Assembly: GCA_940671915.1 (NCBI GenBank)
Contig: CALNVZ010003429.1
Coordinates: 19,683,702 to 19,747,701 of the forward strand
Reading direction: 5' to 3'
Origin: Paracentrotus lividus
Taxonomy: Eukaryota > Echinodermata > Echinoidea > Camarodonta > Echinidae
Length of the DNA stretch: 64,000 nt
Numbering within the stretch: the first letter of the stretch is position 1; each line of letters begins with the position of its first letter. The position numbers and the translations under genes are program-made. Positions 19,004 through 31,902 of the stretch are shown piece after piece. The notes beneath the pieces are model-generated. The model saw nothing but the letters and a program-made list of their open reading frames with translations, did not search any database and was not told the origin of the DNA.

Positions 19004-19339
19004 ACTGCCAAATCAATGTTTGAGAGTCAAATGGTCTATTAATGAGTGTAAATGCAATATTATGTGCGAAATTTGAATCATAATTATGTTTGCCTCCTGC
19101 TTTGGTGGATGAAAATAAGGATAACGTGTAAATTATATGAATGACTGTATCAGAGTTGTAAATATCCAGATTCGGAATTGTGGTAAATAAAATAAAGGCA
19201 TAATATTCTGTGAGTATCATTGTATACTACATGAACATTTCGCTGTGGTTATCACGAATTTATATTTGTGACATCTATTTTTGTGTCATACATTTGACCT
19301 TAGCTGGTCAGTGAGATAGGAGATGGAAGTATGAAGGAG

Positions 19340-19345
19340 AAAGAG

Positions 19346-19378
<33 letters not shown>

Positions 19379-19390
19379 GAGAGGGGGGGT
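19340..19390. repeat. (GA)n microsatellite
   Basis: GA units with GACA interruptions. Long Arg-Glu and Ser-Leu frames on the two strands are artefacts of it. Confidence 0.9.
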
Positions 19391-21910
19391 GTTGAGGGCG
19401 TTACATATCTTTCCAGGGGCCGCGGAGGGACTTTGAAAGTGGGTAGGAGAACCAAACAAGGCAAAAAACTGAACCAGATTGTCATTTTCACGTTTTTGTA
19501 TTTTTGTATTATTTGTTTTTGATTATTATTATGATTCAGTGGGGGGAAATGCGTGCGACTCTGCTTTAATTGCTATGAGTATTCAGAGGTGCTCAAAAAA
19601 AAATAATATTGAAATAAAAAAAATACGGAACAATGTACAATGTTCGGGTGATGACTTTATCCAATTTATCGACGAATTAGTAAAACGCCATCTACGCTCT
19701 AATTTGTACGCGATTAATCCACTGCGCCCTGCATGATCGTGCCAGGCCTTTTTCACATTATACTACTGAAATAAAGTTTGTACAGTCATAATGCAGGACT
19801 AGAAATTAGGTATATCTTTGCTTTCCACTTTATCATGTTTATAATGATAAAGTGTAGCCGAAACCGACCCCTTATTGACACCAGTGGCAGATCCATGATT
19901 TGGAAGGAGGAGGAACAGCCCCGATGGGGTGGGGGCACAACCAAAATTTTCCGATTTTAACATTTAGGCCTACATTAAAAGAGCTGCCAAATAGGGTAGG
20001 CTACGATCTCCTGCGCCTCCGCCATGCGCCAGGGTCCACCATTGAGACAGATTTTAAAAATATTACATTTCCATAAATGACAAGATACAAGAGGAAATAA
20101 CTATTTCATCCTCTTTAGGAAGAACAAAGTTATAGCTTTATGTTTAATCCAGCCATTAAATTTCTGATTTCTATGATAATTATAGGCATATCTTCGGCGT
20201 TATAGTTGCGTTTATACGGTATTATAATCGTCCTAAATTCTTCGACCCTTTTCCCCTTTTAATTACATTTATATAGTATAGGTCTATACAACAATGGGGT
20301 GGTATAGGAGGGGGGGGGGAATACATAATTATTATGGACAAACAAACCGCTCTTGGGGAGCATGCATGCATTGATAGCTACATGTAGCGGGGCAACATGA
20401 CTTATACAAAATGTTGTATATGTAACTTATTAAAAACAAATAGGAGTCTGAAGGTGGAAAGTATGATATAGGATTTCTTTTTTTAATAGGAAATAATTTA
20501 CTTATGTTGTAATATTTTTTTCCGCATGTTAGTAGACCTAACTTGAGTAAATGAAAACCACTAAAACCCATAAGAAAATTACGATAATCATTGAAAACAA
20601 AGATTGTTCACTATCGAGCTTGAATCGGAAACGAAACAAGGCAGGTCCCTAATATAATCAAGAAAACATATATATTTTAGAACACTCACGAAAACATGAA
20701 GCATATGACTTATAACTTGAGTTGAATAATGTTTACATAATTATTAATAGCCGATGCTTGTCCTTTCATTTTGATGTGTTGTGGCGAGACCACCGGCCAA
20801 ATAATATACGTCATGTTACTATGATTCATACTGGCAAAGTCAATATTGTTCGCAGTTTGACACTTAAGGATCAACGGTAGAGGCATTATCAAACAAACAT
20901 CTTCCTTTTTTGTGAATAGGCCTCAATCAAATTTCAATTGAGATACCACTCCTATTCATTATGACCGTGAGAAGAATATTATTATGTTAAGTTATTGTTT
21001 AATGAAAATTGTATGAAAATGAGATAGATCTGTAGAGTCAGGCATGAGTGAGCACACGTCAAAGACAAAATTATCACTTTTCAAAAGTATTAAGAGGCCT
21101 TTATAGGTCTGTCAGTGGAAATTTACTCTTTGATGTGTACTTATTCCTTGATTACTAGACTAATCAATCTAATTTTCATACAAAATGTAATCAATATGTG
21201 TAACAAAAACCCTGCCAAGTTATTAAGCTCAAGACCTTTTCGTTAAAAGGTTATGCTATTTTAATCAGGATGAAGTTGCTTTCTTCTAATTCTTCGTTGT
21301 TTTGATTTTGCACAATTCGAAATTTACAATGCGTCGTGTTCATCCAAGCGTAAGAACATACCACATGAAAGTGGTTCCAGAAGATGTGGGAGGAGTTACT
21401 CTTTCAGAATATGTATGATAATATGGGTTTTATAAATTTGTTTTCTTTTTATTGACAATTTTCCAGGTGTAAAGTTTTTTTCTCACTCGGTATAGCAGCC
21501 ATCTGATTATTTTTTTGTAATCATCTTCATCAGATCCATTATGCTGTATATAAAATAAAATAATTGTTATAGACACAGAGGGCGGAAAGCCTGGAGCATC
21601 CCTCCCCCCCCCCCCCCCCCCCACCTGCTATGAAATATCAGATCTGCGCCTGTAGACCTACAATAACTATTTATAACTATTTCGTATTTATAAGTCAATC
21701 GATAAGGGAAAATTCCTAAAAGTGATGACTTATTAGGACCGATCGCTCTAAACCTGCGAAAGTTATACAAAGTATAAAATTGTATTTCACAAGCTTACAG
21801 TATAATATGAGAAACCTCTCTTTTTTATTCTTTTAATATTATTATTATTATTATTTCACTATTGTGCGGCCCCCGTTGCTCTGTATGTTCCACAAACCCC
21901 ACCTTGTTCA

Positions 21911-21913
<3 letters not shown>
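19391..21913. other. Gene-free AT-rich DNA
   Basis: Contains the dispersed phrase cagtggcagatccatgat near 19882, a G-run at 20310-20320 and a C-run at 21603-21622. No exon, tRNA or other gene was recognised. Confidence 0.45.
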
Positions 21914-21999
<86 letters not shown>

Positions 22000-22030
22000 C
22001 CCCCTCTATCTCTCTCTCTCTTTTCTCTCT
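21914..22030. repeat. (CT)n microsatellite
   Basis: About 115 bp of nearly pure CT with a few interruptions. Ser-Leu frames spanning it should not be read as protein. Confidence 0.95.
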
Positions 22031-22083
22031 CAAATCCGCCTTACAACAATCGCAGCCGTGACGTCAACTCAGACGAGTCTTAA

Positions 22084-23736
22084 ACCAATCAAGCGTAAAT
22101 CCAATAATTATGATTTCATGTAAAGTTTTAATAATACATCCTGGAAGGATAAGTCATACATGTACGTTATCATTCGTTATTGAAATCTCACAAAAGTCTT
22201 GTTAAAAAAAATAATAAATACAAAAAAGACGAGTTGAATTTAAAAACAAAATCTGAGTCACAACATACGGTTTACAAAACAACTTGATGTTTTGAAGTTA
22301 TTGTCCACAATTTGTTATTAAAAAAAGTTAAAAGAATAGGGGGTATTCTTATGGATTTCATATTTTACTTGGTATGGCCAATCATAAACGTGGCAAACGT
22401 ATTCAACCCCAAACGCAGAGAAATTAATATATAGTCAAAACAGATATAAACTGGCAGTGACGTTTTAAAATGTTATCGTTTTTTCTTGTCCTACATTATA
22501 CAGTATATATTTAGCTCCCTTCTAAAACAACAGACACTTAATCTTCACCTGAAATATAGGCTGTGCTTTTTAACGCAAAATCACTTATTATGAACAAGGC
22601 CCCTTTCAAATGAAACATGAAAACAATTCCGGCAGCTTTTAGTTAGAGTGTTATATAAACTATTAAAATATTAACATTACGCTGTAATTTCCCAATCCAA
22701 CATGTACAAGTTTGAATGTGACATCTTAGGTCTTCAGAATTTTGAGATGAAACCGAAATTGGATTAGATTTAGTCGAGATCAATAATAGCAATTTGATAA
22801 AGAATCATCAGAATGTAATATAAAGGATTACGTTGTCCATAAATTATAATTTTCCCCATTGTATACAGCACCATATAGAATTGATATACTGTATTCTGAT
22901 ACATAATATTGCACATAAATCATTATAACGAGTCAAAATAACACATAAATCATGAAAATAACTTAATTTCCGAAATAAAAATTCTAGGACAGACTATAAG
23001 CAAACATAATTTCCATTACTGAGATATGCCCATCTCATTTCTTAACAGGGGTCTGCATAATTATTGTAAATATTGTGTTTTTCAACAGTCTTTTCCTTTT
23101 ATCATCAGCTACAATTTGTATACTCAAGAAGCTTTCAAAAATCATAACTATAATGAATATTTTGGCTCTTTGTTTATATGCTCTCAATTTAGCATGATAA
23201 CATTTGCTTTCTTTTATTAAATTTGTTGAAAACCAAAACGGTAAACTGAAAGATTGGATAGTCGACAAAAACAACAAAAAATGAATACGGTAGGAGCACA
23301 TATGATGTAATTTCATTATAGACTTATTATACTTTGAACTGAACAATGTCTCTCGAAATATGACAACGAACACTGTTCGTTGTAATCTAAAAGATTTAAT
23401 CTAAACTTATTATCTGTGTCACGTGCACCCATCATAATATCTTGTATCTATATCTTCACTTTTAAATAAATGATGTACCAACAAATAATATCATATTTGG
23501 ATGTAAGAATCAAAAGGGTTATTATATGAATTACAGTAACATATACCCTTTCTTGCTATAGCAATATGAGAAGTGACAACTTGTATTTGATAATAAATAT
23601 TAGGTTCAAGACTAGCTGTAGAAACGAATAAAACTTTGCAAAGCATACAGAAGCTATAAATCAATTACTGCCTTTCTGTCTCTCATATTCAGTGAAAGAC
23701 AAAAATGGTGAAATATTATGAATACTTTTGTCCACA
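22084..23736. other. Downstream flank of the B-box gene
   Basis: AT-rich, no gene. On the minus strand a possible AATAAA (tttatt on plus) lies at 23214-23219, which would give the B-box transcript a 3' UTR of about 0.5 kb. This is a guess without transcript data. Confidence 0.35.
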
Positions 23737-25593
23737 TCATGTGGGTATGCACATGAAAATTGTTCGGCGAACTGGTGATCGTGGAGGTGACGGGGTTGAC
23801 GACCTCGAGACAACATCGCCAGTCGTCGTGGGAGTGGTAACTGGTATGAGAGGAATCAGGCGATCATATATCACGACATCGCCACCGTTCTGGAGAACGA
23901 TACTTCCCGACTTCGTCACGACCACCGCAATGTGATCCAAAGATGGGCTACATCGATGTTTCGTCACATGTTCGACGAACTCGCCGGATGACGAATACGA
24001 GTCCACGAAGATTGCCGAAGGATCATCCTTCCTCCCGTATGCAACAATGATAGAATCGTCACCCGTGACGGCACACCGCACCCACTGCCAATTCTCGCGG
24101 TTGATTGTAGCGCAAGTTGCTCCGAGTTGGCTGAGAACGATGACCTCGGTGGCTGCGGATTGGATGACGAGATTGCCGTTCGACAACGAGTGCAGACTGT
24201 AAATCGTTCCATGATATGGAATGGATTTAAGTTTATCACCATTGTCCGATCGGTAGACGTTTAGTTTGCCGTAAGCGTTCGAATGATCACGAGCGATTAT
24301 TAGACCATCGTGGTCGACGGTTAGGCACGTATGTGACCAAGATCGCGGAACTTTGATGTGGCGCTTCACCTTTCCTCTATCTGTGTTCCAGATTTCGATC
24401 GCCGTTCTCTCGTTTCGGCACACGGCCATTAGGTCCTTATCAATCGCCGATGCGTCCGTGATACTATGAGCATCAGATGTAACAAGGTTCGTTGTTCCAT
24501 CGTCGATGTTCATGGTATAAAGGCCGTATTGGTCATCGCCGTTTTCACCCGTGAAAGTCACGCGATTCGTATCTTTCGTCGCATTTAGGAGCCGAAATTT
24601 TGGCAGGCCGACTTGAATGGTGTGCATCTTACACCATGCTGGTGCCGTGGTGACGAACCTCCCAAGTAAACTCGGCCCCTCGATATCTCTCCTCTCTGGC
24701 TCGAATTTCACGCTATCAGCAATTGCTTTTACAGTGTTAATCGTGTCTTCATCGAGCTCGAGATGCATGCATTCCTCAAGGCGCGTATTGGATGCCAACG
24801 GGGCATCCATCTGCAAAAGATCTCCAATCCCAAAATTTAGTGTCCTTTCGGTAACTCCCTTTGCTTCTGAGATGATCTCGTCAGCCGCATCTAGCCCCTC
24901 TCTTATTTCCTCGATTTGGGCTAACAATTTGTTTTTCACTTCGTCAAGTTCTTGCATCAACACATACTGCCTTTGCTTGATTTCCCGGCATTTCGCTTCT
25001 TTCTCACCCTTAATCTCCCGTAGGCGATTATCTTTCCATCTGTCTATTTTCAGTTTCTCCTCTTTAGCGCGACTCTCGATTTTTCTGGCATAAACGCACT
25101 GGTCTTCTTCGAGTTGTCTCGATCTCTCCTCAACGCGGACAAGAATGGCGTAGGTTAATCTCTTAACACGTTCATTGACGGTGTCTTCACACTCCTCGAT
25201 CTGTCGACGATCGAATACGAGTTCCTTGTCCTTTTCGACGATCTTCGCGTGAAGATGCCTTGCGCTTTCCCTCCTTTCTTCAACCAATTTATTAAGGTCT
25301 TGTAGTTCATGTCCAGAGTGAGTTAACAACACGCAGACGTCACATATCGGCTGACAACATTTAAGGCAATAAATTATTACGTCACGATGTCTATGTTCAT
25401 GGCATCTCCTATCGAGAACGGAGGATGATCCCGGGGAATCTAAAATGGAGTTGGCACAACTTCCCCGCGCACATCCGGAGCATAAATTTCTTCTCGTGGT
25501 GTAGCGTGCACTGTCAAGATCGTCTGACGAACTTTGACATTCTTTCCCGCATTCGTCGCACGAAGTGTGGTCCTTTTGAAATTTATCTGCCAT
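23737..25593 (-). CDS. B-box zinc finger / coiled-coil protein (TRIM-like, no RING), intronless
   Basis: One uninterrupted frame of 618 residues from ATG at 25593. Cys pairs at C12/C15/C19 and C38/C41/C46 suggest a degenerate B-box 1. A complete B-box 2 follows: C64, H67, C76, C79, C84, C87, H92, H95. Residues about 100-265 are charged and heptad-rich with no proline, a long coiled coil as in TRIM proteins. Residues about 300-590 contain repeated hydrophobic strands (IEIWNTDRGKVKRHI, KLNVYRSDNGDKLKSI, EVIVLSQLG), consistent with a beta-propeller. The tail is Ser/Pro-rich. There is no RING, so ubiquitin-ligase activity cannot be assumed. Such single-exon B-box genes are common in echinoderms and other marine invertebrates. 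GC is clearly above the flanks. The open frame extends six codons 5' of the ATG only via TTG. Partner and pathway unknown. Confidence 0.9.
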   Translation of the reverse strand: MADKFQKDHTSCDECGKECQSSSDDLDSARYTTRRNLCSGCARGSCANSILDSPGSSSVLDRRCHEHRHRDVIIYCLKCCQPICDVCVLLTHSGHELQDLNKLVEERRESARHLHAKIVEKDKELVFDRRQIEECEDTVNERVKRLTYAILVRVEERSRQLEEDQCVYARKIESRAKEEKLKIDRWKDNRLREIKGEKEAKCREIKQRQYVLMQELDEVKNKLLAQIEEIREGLDAADEIISEAKGVTERTLNFGIGDLLQMDAPLASNTRLEECMHLELDEDTINTVKAIADSVKFEPERRDIEGPSLLGRFVTTAPAWCKMHTIQVGLPKFRLLNATKDTNRVTFTGENGDDQYGLYTMNIDDGTTNLVTSDAHSITDASAIDKDLMAVCRNERTAIEIWNTDRGKVKRHIKVPRSWSHTCLTVDHDGLIIARDHSNAYGKLNVYRSDNGDKLKSIPYHGTIYSLHSLSNGNLVIQSAATEVIVLSQLGATCATINRENWQWVRCAVTGDDSIIVAYGRKDDPSAIFVDSYSSSGEFVEHVTKHRCSPSLDHIAVVVTKSGSIVLQNGGDVVIYDRLIPLIPVTTPTTTGDVVSRSSTPSPPRSPVRRTIFMCIPT

Positions 25594-26814
25594 TTTCCCT
25601 CTGATGTTCAAAGTTAATTGGTTCCAAAATTCATTTGAATTAATAGTTGGAAACAGGAAAAAGTCGAAGCGAGTATGTCAAAACATACTTCACATAAATC
25701 ATGGTAATATCTGACGTCTCATCTGGAATGTCTTTCGTGATGAATATCAGACCTGTCACTTGCTAGTATTGAGGAAAATTGTTCTATTTAATATGTCCTG
25801 ATGTTAAACGACGATTCTTGAATAGTTTGACGAATTGTTGGATGTTAGTGATACTTCACTGCGAATGTCAAATTCGGCATTGCTAAAATCCTTTTATCTT
25901 CTGACGATAGTAAACGCGATAAAACAAGTTTCGTCCAGGTATATTTTCCACCCTTAAATTCAGTTATAGAATCCACAACGAACACCGTTCTTGAAAATAC
26001 AAACACTTTTTAAAATCTATAAGACCTGCAAAACTATTAGTCAAAGTAAAATCCAATCGTTGATATTAATCTCAGGCTGGTGAAATATGCATATCTTAAC
26101 TTTTGACAAGTTCTGTATTAGCCAGTGTGTCGAGAGGTACTATGCGTTGCGATCAAATGACGGCTCCGTCAACTTCGCACAATTCCCAACACGCCTCGCC
26201 TGTTATTTTTTCCTCTCTTCAATTTTTTCTTTTATGCCAGATCGGAAGTGAGAGAGTCAAAGGTTGCGTTTCGCAAACAAGATCTTTTATTTGCGAAACC
26301 TAGTCCGGAAACAGCGGCGCATTATTTCGACCGCCTTAGCAAATATGTTTTGCACCAACGATCTTATTCAAAGGCCCCCTTGGTAGGATCAAAGTCCGTA
26401 AAGTTAACCCGCTATCGCACCCCTGTATAACACGAATAGGAGTCTATTGAATGCTTGTAATAGACCAATGCAGTGCTTATTGGGGGTTTATGCAGCACTA
26501 TTCATAGAGGATTGCTGCACTTAGAAAGATAGTTATCAAGTTGTTAATCTTTATGACCGTCTCCTCCACTCAAGTTTAGTTCAAATAGAAAACAAAAAAC
26601 GCCAAAATAGGTTACATGGTCTCTAGTGTAATGAAGAAGTACAAACTCCTTGTCGATTCAATATCTCTCGCTTTTATATGCCTCTTGTCTCACGGCTTCT
26701 ACTTATCTCACCGTATATCGAAACATTAAGTTCTTGACATGATGACAAACATTATTGTGATGACAAGCAAAATTAAGTGTACATGTCAAGTCAGCATGGG
26801 CTAGGCCTGAAATA
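25594..26814. other. 5' flank of the B-box gene
   Basis: Presumed promoter or 5' UTR side for the minus-strand gene; no clear TATA box could be assigned. A short palindrome with ttgcgtttcgcaaac and tttgcgaaacc lies at 26263-26300. The two overlapping open frames at 26103-26430 have no supporting features. Confidence 0.4.
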
Positions 26815-27010
26815 GACCAGTTTACTAAGTTATTATAATTTATCCACGTTTCTTTCCTGGCAACTTAGTAACAAGGCAATCAAACAACCTGTAATAAAAC
26901 AATGAACTACATTACATGGAATCCAGTTTACATACGTTAGTTGTTGCTATGTCAGACAAGCCAACCTTTAAAAAGTATGCATGAAATTATAATAACTTAG
27001 TAAACTGGTC
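26815..27010. mobile_element. 196-bp MITE with perfect 27-bp TIRs
   Basis: The left arm gaccagtttactaagttatt continues to 27 bp and the right arm is its exact reverse complement, ending cttagtaaactggtc. Perfect arms suggest a recent insertion. Confidence 0.9.
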
Positions 27011-28288
27011 CATTTAGTTGAGTTTGATAAAAGTAGAAAAAGACGCAAACATCAGCATGATCAATGAAGGTTTGATGAAAATCCATCAACGAGTATATAC
27101 TAAGTTTAATTATGCATTTTATCATTATCTTCTTGTTAGTGACGGCCACTTGTGAGCTGCTCTCACATCACGAAAACCCATGGAATTTCATAAAGACTTT
27201 ATCAAAAATACAAAATGTGTCTGATGAGAAGGATTTTTTATACATCGGATGCCTCTATGAATTAGATCTTTTCCTCTGTCAAGAATCATGTAAAATGCAA
27301 TTTACAGGGCACAACGTGAACAGCTCGCTTTTGAAGTCAGAAAAATTATGATTCTAAAAGTCTCAGCTTCATTATAATCTGAAGTTTTTCGTCACATTAT
27401 CCCTGAAATATCTTTCCAATTTTTCAGCTTTTATTTAAACCAACTTAAATTGATGTTTCAAGCTTTGATTTCGTGACATCACTTGCGAGTAATTAGTATA
27501 GTTTACTATAAATTCCCTATATCATATAGGCCTATGTATTTCTTTCTGTTTTTATATGTTTCTTGATGAAGGAAGAACTTTTTTTCGAAGATATATCGAT
27601 AAATGCATATGTGACACAATGTTATTTGAAAATGGCATATTATAGAGTTTACCGTATACAGAAGAGAAAACAGGTCACAATTAAGTGACATCACAAACTT
27701 TAAAATTTGATTATCATATATATGGTGGATTTTCTCCCAGCCTTCAATGATATTGTCACTTCTACTTTTTTTTTAACCAGTGGCCCCTTGAAGGAAATAA
27801 AAATAAGGTAGACTGATACGATTCGCTTCCTTATAGCATCAACAAAATTATGTATGAACAATTTTCTTCTATAATAGTCGCGATATAGTACATAAAATCC
27901 CCTCCCTTACGATTTTTGTTTTATCATTTCATTTCTACTTTGTTTATTATTAATAAATAATAACATTATTTATTCGATCACTATACTCCCGAATTCAAAT
28001 GCATCTCGCAAGAATTAAAGCTATTACACAATATCAGTATTGGTGTCATATCCGCTATCGGATGTTAGGTCTAATAAACATATTCACTCGCACAATATAA
28101 GTATGCGTTATTAATCAGACCATTGTAATTAGCTAAAACCCAATTACCGTTGATGAATCATACTCATCTTATAATGATAATTATTATACAATAGTGATCA
28201 ATGAACGAATGCGGTTCTGCCTTGGTTTTTTTAATTGATTTCCTCTGGTTTTCCATAAACATGATAAACTGTTCTTGACACACATGTA
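27011..28288. other. Gene-free AT-rich DNA
   Basis: A small plus-strand frame at 27112-27351 starts with a hydrophobic stretch but lacks introns, neighbours or a recognisable domain. Nothing supported. Confidence 0.4.
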
Positions 28289-28289
28289 T

Positions 28290-28347
<58 letters not shown>
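28289..28347. repeat. Poly-T tract of about 58 bases
   Basis: An uninterrupted T homopolymer. It could be the tail of a minus-strand retroposon, but no recognisable element body follows. The true length is likely uncertain in any assembly. Confidence 0.9.
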
Positions 28348-28350
<3 letters not shown>

Positions 28351-28890
28351 ATCATAATCCCATTATAGAGGTCCATGTTATGAAAAACAATGTCAGTACT
28401 GGTTATGTTAAACGAACATCTTCATAAGCATATCTAAATGACTGGCATTCAATTTTGAATGTGACTTTAAAACATATTATTGCTCTGATAGTCCTAACCC
28501 GAGAACAGACATCAAAGACAAACAAATCAACTCCAAACATCTTTTCATTTTCACATTTTTCCGGTATACCATTAGTGTATACTTTAAATAATTGCTTGTT
28601 GGCTTTAATCCTTTATCAAGGCAAAGTGGGGTTTCATATCTCGGTATTGCCAACCGCGCACGTTATATTAATGAAGCTGTTTTTATTAACTCTTGATTAT
28701 TATTATTATCATTTGTAATTATCATGAAAGCAAAGGTGTACAAGAAAGTTTATTATATAAAATTAAAGTATGACGAAAATATGAGTATTCTGACAACAGC
28801 AAAATTCCAGTTCCTCTTCTTCGCGATGTCTACTTTTGTCAATATCATTTGCTTCACAAAATAAAAGAGATGTAAAGTGCAGAGTGACCA

Positions 28891-29037
28891 GGGGGGGGGG
28901 GGGCATTTCATCAAAGGACTTGTCGGACGTTTTACCCGACAAATTTTGCTGTCAGCCAATCAGATGCAAGCATTTCAGTAGCTTATAACAGTTTGTCGGA
29001 TAAAACGTCCGACAAGTCCTTTGATGAAATGCCCCCC
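28891..29037. mobile_element. Foldback MITE, second copy of the 7496 family
   Basis: Arms gcatttcatcaaaggacttg and caagtcctttgatgaaatgc, continuing into tgtcggacgttttacccgac, match 7496-7634. The internal loop (cagccaatcagatgcaagca) is the reverse complement of the first copy's loop, so the copies are in opposite orientation. Confidence 0.88.
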
Positions 29038-29228
29038 GGGAATTAGTTCCGCCACCAGGAAAGAGGGATATAATCCGATCAGAAAATGGAAAACTCTATA
29101 GGACAGACGGACAAAACATTTCCGCCGACAACAAAAACGACAGCGCTCTCCTTTCATTTTAAAATCGACCGCTATTGTAATCATCATCATCGGGTTAAAA
29201 ACAGAGTATTATGGCAAAGATAGAGATT

Positions 29229-29231
29229 AAA

Positions 29232-29267
<36 letters not shown>

Positions 29268-29384
29268 TGGAGAGGGAGAGAAAGAAAAGAAAAAAAGGAG
29301 AGAGAGCCGCGAGAGGGAAAGAGAATCGAGGGTTATAAGTTTAGAGAGAAATAAGAAAGGGAGAAAAGATGGAAGATAACGTAA

Positions 29385-29441
<57 letters not shown>

Positions 29442-29460
29442 GGAGTGAGAGATAGATAGC
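29229..29460. repeat. (GA)n microsatellite cluster
   Basis: Two GA tracts (29235-29285 and 29388-29450) separated by GA-rich imperfect sequence. Confidence 0.92.
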
Positions 29461-29887
29461 GTTAATCTGAATGGGGGAAATCATATTACGTATAGTTTAG
29501 CGCACATATTCCGTAGACATGGTATATACGGACCCATCCCTCCCGATTGACGCCCATGCTATACTGATAACTGACTTATTTACCTCATTCAGTCTTTTTA
29601 TATTAATTAGAAACTGATTATGTACCATAAAATTGAAATTATAATAAACTGACCTGGATCGGTAGGCCTACTACTTTCTAGCTCATAACTTTTTTTTAAT
29701 GTTTTGATGTTTCATATTTTGATTTGTTCAGAACATGTTTTTTTTTTTCCTCAACGGTTTAATAATTATTGTTTTGCATTGTTGAGAGTTTTTGCATTAT
29801 GTTCTGCTTTATGTTATTCCTCATTCTGTTATTTAGGAAGAATAAGGCCCGTCTCATTGAATGATTTATATACAGTTATTACAGGAC

Positions 29888-29911
29888 TCCCCCCCCCCCT
29901 CTCTCTCTCTC

Positions 29912-29971
<60 letters not shown>

Positions 29972-30002
29972 CTCTCTATCTCTCTATCGATCACTCTCAC
30001 TC
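29888..30002. repeat. Poly-C plus (CT)n microsatellite
   Basis: A C-run is followed by about 75 bp of CT repeats. Frames across it are low-complexity. Confidence 0.92.
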
Positions 30003-30437
30003 CCTTTTCCTTACGTTTTCTATATTCAATTTTCCGTTCTCTATTTGGTATCTAAAATTAAGTAGACAGGTGAAAATTGAACAGACGTAAAATGAAAATA
30101 TGAGGAAAGAAAAAGAATCAACATATTGAGAGACAACCACAGAAAAGAGATAGGCGAACATTTAGATAATAACAGGTGTGTTGTTTGGATATAACTTGGA
30201 CCCTAATTGTGCCCAAATCCTGATTTAGAATCCTATATGGATGACAAGTCAAGCGCCACATCCACAAAACGCTGACAAACAATATATTACGCGTTTCACA
30301 AGCACAAATGGTAATTCCATATCATATTTTTTCGTTCTCCTCTCGAACTCGGGCTGGAAAATTGAATCAGTGCCAAAATAAACATCAAAGTCGCATGATA
30401 TCGGTTCCCGCCATTTTTACCACCACCGGTATTGCAC

Positions 30438-30602
30438 AATATTTCCTAAATACATTACCCAGGAATGTCAAACAACCTTACAGATTGCTATAGTAAATAA
30501 CATGACAACTTTATTTTGTCAAGGTACTTTATTAGCAATCATTGTAGTTGTTATTTCAATTGGTTGTTTGGCATTCTTATGGGTAATGTTTAGGAAATAT
30601 TG
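30438..30602. mobile_element. 165-bp foldback element
   Basis: The left arm aatatttcctaaatacatta and the right arm taatgtttaggaaatatt pair for about 40 bp with few mismatches (also gtcaaacaacc / ggttgtttggc), leaving a loop of about 80 bp. Confidence 0.82.
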
Positions 30603-31469
30603 GGAAAGTGATTCCTCATTATAATGTAAAAGAACTTTGATTTTGATATGCGACCAATGCATTAGTTTTGATGTCATGCTAGTAATTTTAACATTTTAGG
30701 GTATGAGAACGAAAGTGCTCAATTGTAGATAAATAAGCTCGACCCAATTCTATAATGATAACAATAAAAGGAAAGCATTTGTCATGATACACTAGTCATC
30801 TTTTTATTTTTATTTTTTTAATTAACGGGAGTACAGAAATCCCTACAAGTTAGGGCCTACATTTAGCAAAGCATTCTCTTTCTGTATGTATAGGCCCATC
30901 TTTATTTTAAACAAAAACTTTAGTAATTGAGATCATACAAGGCATATTCAACAATCTTGTTATTAACCGCAGTACACTGAAAAAAGAATGTTCTAGAAGT
31001 TACTTAGTAAAAAGATAGCCGACTCTGATTTCCGATCGAAAATACGGGTATCCCCCTTTTCTGCACACTGATGATGTCATCACACACTCAAGACGAATTA
31101 ATACGCCCACTCTGTGACGTGTCACTCCACGGTCATGGCTATACACTTGCATGATCTACAATTTATTGTCACGACAGGTGTTTATATCATTGTAATGAAT
31201 TCCAATCGCATCGGATGTTTTCTGTTTGTATCCATGGCAACACGTAAATGATATTTAAACCTTAACCTCTCCCGTAGGGTCCCATGTATTTTGGATTTTA
31301 GCACATATACATCTGCTCTACATAACTACACTTGCATGTCCCCCTATGCAGAGGAATACTACAGTTATAAAACGCGTACGCTAAATCTTGTTTTTCACAT
31401 GGGCTTATTCCTTATGTTTGTTTATTTTTCTTTGCCGGATCAAAGTTTATTATATTTATTCAATTCTTC

Positions 31470-31574
31470 ATCATCATCATCATCACCATCATCGTTGTTC
31501 TTCTCATACTCATCATCATCGTTGAACAAATTATTACATAACATACTTTGTATTTATCTCCCTACTCCCCTCCC

Positions 31575-31634
<60 letters not shown>

Positions 31635-31635
31635 T
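31470..31635. repeat. (CAT)n and (CT)n microsatellites
   Basis: CAT units at 31470-31520 and a CT tract at 31578-31632. The preceding 30603-31469 shows no gene. Confidence 0.9.
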
Positions 31636-31902
31636 CCTTTAAATTCTTTCTTTTGAGTTAATAAAACCATTTTGATATATTTTATTTCACCAAGAAGAAT
31701 GTAAACACTTTTCCAATCATTTCAATTTCATTTGAGGTCTAAGAATTTATTAAATTCATTATTATACAATTATTATGAATATACATGATATAAAATCGTA
31801 TCTTACAATAGACTTATCATTACAATGCGGTATAATGAAAATTTTATCAACATATCCCCCCCCCCCCTTCTCAGCCAATAATACACATTAAAAACAAGTA
31901 TT

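Noticed and set aside
24617-25093. 158-codon plus-strand frame, Ser-rich
   Set aside because: Antisense to the coiled coil of the B-box gene; explained by codon composition of the charged helix.
25594-25611. Six-codon N-terminal extension of the B-box protein
   Set aside because: The extension would have to start at TTG; the first ATG in frame is at 25593 and gives the expected N-terminus.
27112-27351. 79-codon frame with an N-terminal hydrophobic stretch, possible secreted peptide
   Set aside because: Only two cysteine-containing stretches, no precursor processing pattern, no promoter or neighbour support; chance cannot be excluded.
29704-30090. 128-codon frame with Ser-Leu repeats
   Set aside because: Created by the (CT)n microsatellite; same for frames at 19331, 21862 and 31291.
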